64,000 nucleotides of DNA. Source: Brachynemurus nebulosus. Taxonomy: Eukaryota; Arthropoda; Insecta; Neuroptera; Myrmeleontidae. A model generated the notes under the pieces. It did not search any database and was not told where the DNA came from. It saw only the letters and a program-made list of their open reading frames with translations. Below, in pieces: positions 55,051-64,000 of this stretch. Location of the stretch: contig JAPWDM010000011.1 of assembly GCA_035578155.1 (NCBI GenBank), positions 21,180,375-21,244,374 on the forward strand, in the 5' to 3' direction. Position 1 is the first letter of the stretch. Each line of letters begins with the position of its first letter. Both the position numbers and the translations under genes were made by a program.

Positions 55051-55565
55051 CAGTAGAGCACCAGTTTTGTCAAGAAAAAGTAGTCTCCAAAAGTGGTGCT
55101 TGACAAAAGTGATGCTTTTTGACCAGGGACGGTTCACAAATATCGTAAGATCATGTTTTGAATTAAAATTATTTATTTATTTATTTATTTATTTTTTTTT
55201 AAATATTAATAAAAGAAAAAGAGAAGTGAAGAACTAAAAATTATTTATCTCAGAAAATATTTTTCATTTGTCGTTTTATTAATTTGCTTTGAAATGATTT
55301 TGTTTACATTTTACGTATGATAAAAACCGCCACAGAACAGAATACATATAGTTAAACATTCTATGTACAGTAAATGTGTAAATATGTAAATTAATTTGTT
55401 TCTTTTGATAAAATCTTGCGTCATGGTCTATTGCAATTTGCATATGGATTTAATATTTATGTACTACTTGACATTTTTGATGCAACTTTCCAAAAGTGAT
55501 GTTGACTAATTTGATGCTCTCAAAAAATTTCCAAAATTGATGCTTCCATTATCGGTGCTATACTG
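55051..55565. mobile_element. pogo/Tigger-type MITE, CAGTAGAGCACC
   Basis: CAGTAGAGCACCAGTTTTG and the inverted end (CAGTATAGCACCGATAATGG) are related and flanked by TA (55049-55050 and 55566-55567), as for Tc1/mariner-pogo elements. Subterminal AAAAGTGATGCTT-like motifs repeat in both halves. Non-coding, 515 bp. A (TTTA)n run lies at about 55167-55193. Confidence 0.8.
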
Positions 55566-55567
55566 TA

Positions 55568-57120
55568 TATTTCTGACAATTTTAAAATAGGTAATACATT
55601 TCACTAAAATAAACAAATGATGTTTATTCAATATGTATCATAGAGATACATAGAGAGACAACTTAAAAAATCGTTTAAAAAGTTAAATAGTCATTAAAGA
55701 AAAAGATGACAGCAGTCATTTGTATTTCTATAGTATATTTTATCTTTATCTAATAAATGACAAAATATATTTGTTAAAGGAATGTTAACTTTGAGTCAGG
55801 AATAAAAAAAGATACATATACCTTTAATGTCGTGTTGTCACACTCCTATCAATTGTTTATTGTGGGGTTTTTGTTGTCATAGATCGCATTTGTTTACAAC
55901 ATACTTGCTTCAAAAATAGATACATAGTTGGCCATCCATGTATATCACTGATATGTATATTATATAATGACAATATCTCTGTCAACTTTCAAAATAAAAA
56001 TTAAGATTTTTTAAGAATAAGTTGAATTTTTTTTTTTTTTTTATTGGATATTAGACGAAAAAGATTTTTGAGTGTGATGTCCTCATTATGATTAAATATT
56101 ATAAAGAAAGAACATACATAATTATGTTTGCATGCCTGGAAAAAAATTGAAAAATACTGCACCGATTTTGAAAATTTTTCACCGTCAGAAATCTAAACTA
56201 TTATTTTAGATTTTAGACGGATATGAGTTACGTTAAATGAGGTCTGCAAGATCTCGGCGGACCACCATAAGTTGTGTTATATGAGGTTTACCAGGGTCCT
56301 GAGGTTTTAAAAGCGCCAAAAGTAAACTACTTTTGAAAATTGTTTCACTGTAGGGAGCTAAAATAGTTTTAATAAATATAGGATAATTATGTTATATGAA
56401 GTCTCACAAGGTCCTTGTGACCCAGAAGTGTCAAAAATGAACTTCCTAACTGATTTTGAAAACTTTCGCCTATAAGTCTTTGAAACCGCTATGTGATATA
56501 GGATGCTGCGATAGGAATACTTTACTAATTAATTTAGAAAGTGGTGTCTATAATCGAAAAGAGGATTGTTAAGTAATTTTATTTGTTTTCTAATGGTCCT
56601 ACTTATTTAATTTATTTGCGGCAAACAAAATTGTAATGAGAGTATAGGAAGATTATTATTTTTTTTTAAATATTTGTTTAATATGTAGTAATCAGAGTAA
56701 GTATACTCTCCCGACATCATAAACAAAACGAAGTTTAAATGGTCTAAAACAAAAATCGATTAGAATAAAATGGTTTCTCTATTTTCTGTAGCCAAAAATA
56801 TCTGAATAAGTAAAGGAGAGATTTTGTTTACATATTTATTGCGTACATATTTTTAATCACAATGGAGAATATACCTAATTTACTCTAAATGCACTTTACT
56901 TTAGGAAAACAGAAAAAAAAATAACTTGAAAAAATTATATTCAAATAGTAAAAATCTCTTTTACAAATTTTATACATTTTTAGTCGAATTTTTCAACAGA
57001 AAAAATTGGATTTTTACAGCCTATTTAATTTCCAGACTGATTTTATAAAGAGCTTTTTACTAGAAGTTTTAGTTAAACATTATAAATAAATTTATATTGC
57101 AAAATTTGAGAGTTTGGGTT
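55568..57120. other. Unassigned region upstream of RBM12, diverged direct repeats
   Basis: At 56150-56480, similar units contain TGATTTTGAAAA...TTTCxCC and a GTTATATGA-GGTCT-type block, about 150 bp apart. At 56978 is a fragment of the TTTTTAGTCGAATTTTTCAA repeat. No gene is seen; the RBM12 promoter should lie near the right edge. Confidence 0.4.
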
Positions 57121-57253
57121 TCCCTTTATTATAGAGAAACGAAGATAAGCAGCGTTAAAAAGAAGAAATCATATTCGATTACGAAGACATAATTATCTGT
57201 AGTATTACTAGCGTATATTATCCTGTATTAATATATTTTGACTACATATCACA

Positions 57254-57396
57254 ATGAGTGTGATTATACGTTTGCAAAACCTACCGTGGTCGGCGAATGC
57301 GCTAGACATTCGTCAATATTTTCGTGGACTCAGCATTCCTGAGGGTGGTGTTCATATTGTTGGCGGCGAGTTGGGAGATGCGTTTATTGCTTTCAG
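57254..57396 (+). CDS. RBM12: RBM12 coding exon 1 (most of RRM1)
   Basis: ATG at 57254 sits in the good context ACAATG. The exon ends ATTGCTTTCAG|GTATAT after 47 codons and two bases. The 514-bp intron that follows holds a foldback MITE. Confidence 0.92.
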
Positions 57397-60300
57397 GTAT
57401 ATATTCAAATGAATAAACGTATTCCATTTTCAATTAAATTTTTATTGAAAATCAAGATTTTTTTTGATTCGCCATAAAAAGTAAACAGTTGACTTGAAAT
57501 TTAATTAAAGAAGCATAGGTACAGAGAGTTATAATGTAATCGCTTTTTTAATAAATTTTAAATTAAAAGCAACAAATACATTATTAAGGTTGAACAGCAT
57601 TTTTATATACAGATTATTGGTGATGCAGAGATACATACGACACATACTCGCGCCTCTGATAGTGAAATTAGAAACTATGTCAAACATCTAGTTACGTGGA
57701 CATAATTTGTATAATACGTATTTCTGTTATTAATTAGATGTCTACGTACATATTAATTAAAGCTTCTAATTTCACTAACGGGCGCACGCCCAATTTTTTC
57801 GTCATCAAGATCTAATTTTTTAAAGTCTTAAAGACTTCTTTATGAAAATAAAAATTTTAAGTAATTTAGGAAAAAGAAATTAAAGCGATTTTATTTCAAT
57901 TTGTTAACAGCACTGATGAAGATGCTCGTCAAGCGTTTCAATTGGATGGAGGTAAAATAAAAGAAGTTCAAATAAAATTGTTACTTAGTTCCCGAACTGA
58001 AATGCAAAAAGTGATTGAAGCGGCTCGCAATCCTACACCATTTATGCAAGCCGTTGCTCCTCAACCATTAACGTTACCAGCTCAAATACCTACACAACAA
58101 CATATACCAACAATTGTATTAGACGGTAAAAGTGACTCCAAACCACAAGTTGGGAGAGACGATAAGTTGTTTGATAAAAGAAGGGGTCGCAGTAGATCGC
58201 GTTCTCGCGAACGTCGTAGGGATAGATCTAGAGATCGCTCCCGTGAACGTAAGGATCGTAGACGACGAGATAGAAGTCGTTCACGTGAAAGACGTGATCG
58301 TCACAGACGGGAACGGAGCAGATCTCGCAATAGAAGTCGCACTAATGATCGTAGTCGGTCTAGAGATCGAGATAATTGGCGTGGTAAGGATAAAAGAAGA
58401 GATGTCAGTGCTGAGAAGTTGAATGGAGGGGACATATCATCCACGAGTACGATAACTGACCTTACTGAATGCAATAATTCTAATCCTCCAACGAATTTAG
58501 GTACAGTAAACGTTTGGGACACACCTAGTTTAGGGGGTAAAAATAATTTGAATAACATGCAGTTGCGGCAAAATCTTCCAAGTCTTATGGCTAATTTTGA
58601 TCAAAATAGACGATCAGTTGGTTCACTTCCTCTTAGTAGTACAGATTCTAAGGATCACGTGCCTAGCAATGATTATAGAAGTCGTGATAGTTGGCCTCCG
58701 GCTCAACAATTTGGTGATAACAGATTTTCAAATCAAAATTTGAGCCAGTCAAATATAGGATTCAGAGGTGACTCCGATCGGACATTTAATAATAGAGGTA
58801 GAACTATGTTTGATTCAAACGTATTTGATACTCGTGGAAGTAATCAAGGCACTGGAAATATTCGTCCACTGTTAGGACGTCCGGTTAGTTTAACGGGTGC
58901 GCCTTTTAGTCCATATGAAGGTTCTATGGATTCTACTAGCAGTATTGGACATAATGAACATAGTAATGACAGTTTTCATCGAGACAGTCGTGACGGACGG
59001 GAAAGTCGCGAAGGTCGCGAAGGGAAACCTAAAGTACCACGACCTGGATGCTGTGTAAAAGTTCGTATTGGTCGTGGAGGTTATGGCGATGTTAGACGGT
59101 TTTTCCAGGGATTATTTATTGCTAACGATGGTGTTAAATTACTTAATGATGAGGAAGGTCGACGTACAGGAGTCGCTTATGTTCGTTTTGTTCGTCCAGA
59201 AGGAAAAGTTGAAGCTTTACAACGATCTGGTACTCATTATCGTGGTAATACGGTAGAAGTTACGCATTGCGAGGATGGGGAGTTTGAAAATGCCATCGAT
59301 TCGTATGTACCACCGCCTCATAGAGATCTCAAGGACGATAAACCTTTAGACAGAGCTAGTATTTATGGTGAAAATATTATTAGAAATATTGACGATAAAT
59401 TATCTTGTATAGCTATTTTAAATTTACCACCGTATACTAAAGAACATGACATCATTACCATGGTTGGGGACTTCCCACTTGTATCAGTTTTAATGGTGAT
59501 GAATAAGGATTCACAACAGTTAGGATATTTGCAGTTTACAAAACCTGAAGATGCTTTAAGATTTTATAATATGAAAGACAAACATTTTATAAATGGAAAA
59601 GCAGTTACTGTACAACTTGTTTCTGAAAATATTTTCAATGAAGTTAAACGACAGCATAATACTGGAAATGGTATAGTGGATATTCCAGATGAATCGAAAC
59701 TTGCCAGTAATGGTCCTGTATCAGGAAATACATTCCCTTCACAAAGTGAAATTGTATCTGATTGTGTGGTATTGAAAGGCTTGCCATTCAAAACAACAGA
59801 TCGGGATATTATTGATTTCTTTTCCGATATTGGTTTAGTACCAAGTCGTATTCATGTCCCACTTGGAAAGTCAAATAAACCAAGTAACTGTTATTGTGAA
59901 TTCGCGGATTCAAATCAAGCCTTACAAGCGACTACTAAAAATGGCACACCGTTAGGAATGAATGAAGTACTTGTTGAACTTATTCCCCGAAGAGAAATGG
60001 AACAGCAAATTGGAATATTACCAACTTCTCCAGATACCGCTTTTAGTACAAATTCATCTAACCGTCCTCAGTTTACTAATACAGGTTCGAGTGTACCAAA
60101 TAGAAGGCCATTACTGGGCGGTCCACCAAATCCACGACCAGCAAATCAAACTTCCACTACCCAGTACGTTCCGGAAGCATTCAGAAATCCCGGTTGTGTA
60201 TTATCATTAGAAAATGTACCTTTTAGAGCAGGTGTTAACGAAATTTTAGACTTTTTCCGTGATTTTAATATTCCTGAAGAAAATGTAATGCGACGGTATA

Positions 60301-60428
60301 ATGATCGAGGTCATCCTACAGGGGATGCACGTGTCGCCTTTAGTAGCCCATTAGAAGCGCAACGTGCTTTTTCAGAGCTTCGTCATTGTAAGATACGTGA
60401 TAGAACAATATTCATGCATTTGGCGTAA
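57254..60428 (+). CDS. RBM12: RBM12-type RNA-binding protein (two coding exons)
   Basis: Exons 57254-57396 and 57911-60428 join (AG|C, serine 48) into 2661 nt, 886 residues. The family (RBM12/RBM12B, also called SWAN) has several RRMs; its RNA targets are poorly known and it is expected to be nuclear. RRM1 at residues 3-80 begins MSVIIRLQNLPWSANALDIR and contains IPEGGVHIVGGELGDAFI, nearly diagnostic of the family. An Arg/Ser-Arg/Asp segment spans about 138-212, followed by a Ser/Asn-rich linker. RRM2 is at about 429-499 (its first strand is atypical, CVKVRIGRGG), RRM3 546-618, RRM4 665-740 (VVLKGLPFKTTDRDI) and RRM5 810-885, which ends two residues before the stop. Human RBM12 is similar in length but proline-rich rather than RS-rich in its linker. 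Confidence 0.93.
57653..57784. mobile_element. Foldback MITE in RBM12 intron, GAAATTAGAAG family
   Basis: TAGTGAAATTAGAAACTATG and GCTTCTAATTTCACTA are inverted. Internal GTATAATACGTATTTCTG matches 11453-11576 in the opposite orientation. Confidence 0.75.
57911..60428 (+). CDS. RBM12: RBM12 coding exon 2
   Basis: The acceptor TTGTTAACAG|CACTGATG restores TDEDARQAF, the conserved continuation of RRM1. The frame is open for 838 codons to TAA at 60426-60428. It carries the RS segment and RRM2-RRM5. There is no further intron. Confidence 0.94.
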
Positions 60429-61386
60429 AAATGTTTCAGCAATTTAATTGGTTTCTGTGTACAAAGTGTGACTGAAATTACGTAATGATGAAGATACTGG
60501 ATGCTGCTTTGGCTCCGAGGTATTGCAGCTTTTTGAAATTCAGTCAGTATTTCAATTTCCAGTTGGTATAATGACGAGGAATGTTTCCCACAACTTTATG
60601 CAAATAGGCAAAGGTGACTGTAATTTCACGAAAATTTATTAAGAGAAACAAAACGATAAACCTATTTTAATAATTGATTCAGTTCAAACGTAGTAAAAGG
60701 AGTATTTTAATTTTAATTTATTTATAGTTTTTCTTTTTTTACAATACTTTGATATTATAGACAGATTAATAAAACCGTGTTACATTTTCTTAACCGGAAA
60801 AGAGAATTCTAAAAGAAAGAATAATGTAATAAGTTGTTTTTTATTTTTTTTTTTATTTTTATTAATATATCGTCTTATTCTACGACGAAATGGACAAAAT
60901 AATAAATGCTAATATGTATGGAGGTTCATTTGAAAGACAAGTTCGGTTTTAGACAGAAGACTTAATACTATCTATTTCACTGAATGTGATGATTTAAAAT
61001 GCGGAGTACAATAAATATTAAAGATAATTTTTTATTTAATAGCGTATGTACTGTATGTGAACTACAAATTAAAAATATATATTTGTACTTTTACTTAATA
61101 GTAACTATTGTACAAAACAATATAGAAAAACTAAAAAAAAAAAAAAAACGAATTTTGTCTTATAACATAGAGTTTTACTATTAAGTGAATACATAATAGA
61201 TGGCAGTATGTTGATCTCATATTTTAAAAAGAAAAATTAAAAATTCTATATAGCTTGTATTGTAATATATGTAATTTATAAGTTTAAAAAAATATTTACA
61301 TTTCTATAAAAGCTACTCCTTTCAAGCAATCATAGTATACGAGCTCATACGTTATCGTGCTTTTTCGTAGATAATCATTGGGATAA
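60429..61386 (+). other. RBM12 3' UTR and downstream spacer
   Basis: AT-rich, non-coding, with several T-rich and A-rich tracts (a long A run at about 61133-61148). No gene seen. Confidence 0.5.
60768..60773 (+). promoter_or_regulatory. Candidate RBM12 polyadenylation signal
   Basis: AATAAA lies 340 bp after the stop. Further AATAAA at 60901-60906 and 61010-61015 are alternatives, so 3' UTR length is uncertain. Confidence 0.5.
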
Positions 61387-61388
61387 TA

Positions 61389-61913
61389 CAGTCCGACCCA
61401 TATATTTTCAATCTGTTTGGACTAATCCACTCATGAATTTTTAACTTCTCCTTCAATGAGTGTATTCTTTGCCCTCACTACTTACTTCTAAATAATGTAG
61501 GCACATCCGCATATTGTGTGCGCATGTGTGTACATCATTTAGAAGTGATGAGAGCAATGAATATACTCATTCTAGCTTAGTGGCAGTCCTAGAACCAATT
61601 AGAAAAAAATTCGCGCACATATACGCAGTGGTCACATATATATTTTCCAGTGAATAACCTTAAAATAATAAATTGTCAAGTGACACATGTGAGAAGATAG
61701 AACAAAGTGTAACAAACTTGTAATAAAATTATTTTTTAAACAGTTGCGAACTTGCGAACGAAATAAAACAATATGCTGTAGGGTAAAGCCACTACTATCG
61801 GTTCATTTAACAGTTATTTTTCTGTATTAAAGTATTGCGAGAGAAGTAGGAATGGGCACCAAAAACTTGCAAATACGTGAGTAAAATCAGTTGAAAATAT
61901 ATGAGTCCGACTG
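61389..61913. mobile_element. pogo/Tigger-type MITE, CAGTCCGAC
   Basis: CAGTCCGACCCATATATTTT and the inverted end (CAGTCGGACTCATATATTTT) match at 18 of 20 positions and are flanked by TA (61387-61388 and 61914-61915). A foldback MITE (61455-61572) is nested inside. Non-coding. Confidence 0.85.
61455..61572. mobile_element. Foldback MITE, AATGAGTGT family, nested
   Basis: AATGAGTGTATTCTTTGCCC and its inverted partner (AATGAGTATATTCATTGCTC) form arms of about 55 bp. It matches 11258-11425. Confidence 0.85.
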
Positions 61914-63743
61914 TATACTAAATCTAAATATAAATAAATGCCCATATGAGCTTGCTTGATACACAGTGTCCTTAAATGCTTGATGTTACAAAATTTTTTA
62001 ACGTACGTCTATCTACTCAGTTCATTTATACAGATGTATGGATGTACCTTATTTATATTTATTTAAATATTATTCCATATTGCACGCTTAGATATACACA
62101 AACTTAACTCAAAAAGTGGCTTTTTCAGTAATTCAGAAAAAATAACTACTATTTAATAAATTATTGAAGTAACAAACGTCAGTGACCAATTTTAGGAATA
62201 AAAAGCTAATTATCGATTTAGTTCTCATCCTAGAAACTTAGACGACACTATAAGCTGGTTTTGGGTATAGATAATTCAAATTAGATGTATTATGATTTGG
62301 ATCAGTATATGGTAAGCGTGCGATATGGTTCAATTAATTTTAGCCCATGGGATAACTAAGTGATTTAACATTAGCCATTTATGGACACTTTGTAAGCAAT
62401 TTATTTGCAAGACACGAGACAATTAACCAAGACACGAGATCATTTCTTCTATATTCTATCAACGTAAAATCAATGAGTTAAATTTCCTTTTGATTACTTT
62501 ATTCTTTTGGTTACTTTATTAAATTCTTTGGTATTACTAGTCTCGTGCAAACTAAAAAATATTGATAATAGTGTGGCTAACAGAGGAAAATCTACCATGT
62601 TCCGGCCAAATCTTGGATATGAGAATCATAAATAATAAATATTGTATATATGATGAATTTAACCAATGGCCACACATATCAAATATATTATAATATTATA
62701 TTAATCATTGTAAAAAATGCCATTTCAAAGAAATTATTTTTTGAGTAAGTAATTTTTGGTAGCGGTAGCAAAAGAAAAATTTTTTCAACAGAAATTTCAA
62801 ATGTTCTGATCGATTTGTTTCTTTTTTTTTTTTTTTTTTTTTTTAAATGGCGTTTTTTTTGAGTGGTTTCGATTATCAGAAAATTATTCAATAATTATAT
62901 GTAATAGTAATTTGTATTTATTTTGCATGAAACTATGATATGTCTAATGTGTATATTGTCTGTATGTACTAGAGTGTATTACAAGTATCAGAAACTCGAT
63001 TAAACGGTTCCTAATAGAGTTGGGGTACCCGATGAAAAAAAAATTATGTATATTATAAGTTTATATTATTTATTTTATACAATTCATGTAATATATAATA
63101 TAATTTAACTATATATAATTATTATAAGAATTTTACACATTAAAATTTTATACAATTGTATACAAAATGGCTTGATAGAAAATTGTAATAATTGTATATA
63201 AATTCTCTTCTATATAATTGTATAAAATTATACAGTATACAAAATACGAGGTATACAGTAGGTAATAAGGAATTCAATATTTTGAACTGAGGGACTATAA
63301 ATTTTTTTTTTTGAAAATATGTACGTTCGTTTTGAAATACGTATATAAAATAAAATGAATATAACAATAACTGATTTCAAGATTAAAAATATTTTTGTTT
63401 TATGATAAAATCAATAGAATTTATAGCCCCCAATTTTAAAATATTTTACACCCCGATTCTGTTAGGGACCATTTGATCCGTCGTCTGGTCAACATTTCAC
63501 ATTTACTTTCTTACAGTAAGTTAGATATTATATTACTAAAAGTAATAAATCAAAATGTAAATAATTATTTACTGATTTAGTAAAATGTGTACAGTTATGT
63601 TAAGATTTCTAATTCATCATTTAATAAACGTAATTTTCTTTTCTAAAATAGTATTTTGTACTTTCTATTTTAATTTTCAGCAAAATGCAAAGCATTTTTA
63701 GAATTTCTTTCTTTTTTTTTTTTTTTAAACTAATTAGCTTAAA
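61914..63743. other. Unassigned AT-rich spacer
   Basis: No gene recognised. Long T tracts lie at 62820-62844 and 63709-63726. TATACAATTGTATA-type inverted runs fill 63060-63245. Confidence 0.4.
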
Positions 63744-63870
63744 TTTTTAGTCGAATTTTTCCTTGAAAATTAGACTTATACAGTCTATACGACAAGAACG
63801 GCGGGAGGCGAGAGTAGGGGCGCTATCCGTTTTCAGACCCGTAGAACACGATTCTGTAGAAAAAAATATC

Positions 63871-63942
<72 letters not shown>

Positions 63943-64000
63943 CCGCTACCTTTTAATATGTGTAGGGCCCCCCTATGGAAGTTGAGAGCTCAAATTTAGT
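63744..64000. repeat. Dispersed repeat with internal (TA)n, second copy, cut by window edge
   Basis: The block order is the same as in 25807-26155: TTTTTAGTCGAATTTTTCC, GTCTATACGACAAGAACGGC, CAGACCCGTAGAACAC, (TA)n at 63876-63940, TTCCCGCTACCTTTTAATAT. The TA run is again at the junction. Confidence 0.85.

Noticed and set aside
58132..58422. Alternative-frame open segments overlapping the RBM12 RS region
   Set aside because: Arg-rich codon repeats open several frames. The RRM-bearing frame runs through without a break.

Overview
The window is eukaryotic nuclear DNA. It is AT-rich, has short GT-AG introns inside widely spaced genes, and is full of small non-coding transposons. The two genes have the architecture expected of an animal, and the transposon types and gene structure fit an arthropod, most likely an insect. 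The sequence alone does not fix the order.

Two protein genes are well supported, both on the + strand. The first (6936-22875) encodes the ribosome-rescue GTPase HBS1. I could rebuild six coding exons with consistent splice phase, giving a 646-residue protein. An alternative terminal exon (9911-10950) joins the same upstream exon in the same phase and gives a 482-residue protein without the GTPase. It ends in a KFD-x-PSPDD motif, so it looks like the SKI7-like short isoform known from human HBS1L. The second gene (57254-60428) encodes an RBM12-type protein of 886 residues in two exons, with five RRM domains and an arginine/serine-rich segment. HBS1 works in ribosome rescue and the predicted short form in exosome/SKI RNA decay; RBM12 is a separate RNA-binding protein. 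I see no operon-like link between the genes.

The rest is transposon-derived or unassigned. Nearly every kind of cut-and-paste MITE can be recognised by terminal inverted repeats (TIRs) plus target-site duplications (TSDs): hAT (8 bp), PIF/Harbinger (TAA/TTA), piggyBac (TTAA) and Tc1/mariner-pogo (TA). Region 1012-4911 is a nest of at least four levels whose insertion order can be read. Region 50578-54222 is a second nest of six insertions, which can be checked against the paralogous copy at 3292-4514.

The most unusual signal is a dispersed TA-flanked element family (3292-4514, 39313-41030, 50578-54222). Its interior is a satellite of 103-bp period, arranged as inverted arms. Almost every unit carries a perfect three-unit heat-shock element (TTCnnGAAnnTTC). 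At least 18 perfect sites lie in these three loci. A 1.2-kb near-perfect palindrome (41098-42315) lies beside one copy.

Layout: 1-664 piggyBac-like element end; 1012-4911 nest; 5204-5601 hAT MITE; 6936-22875 HBS1 with MITE-filled introns; 23-57 kb a gene-poor stretch of repeats and unassigned DNA; 57254-60428 RBM12; 60.4-64 kb 3' UTR and repeats.
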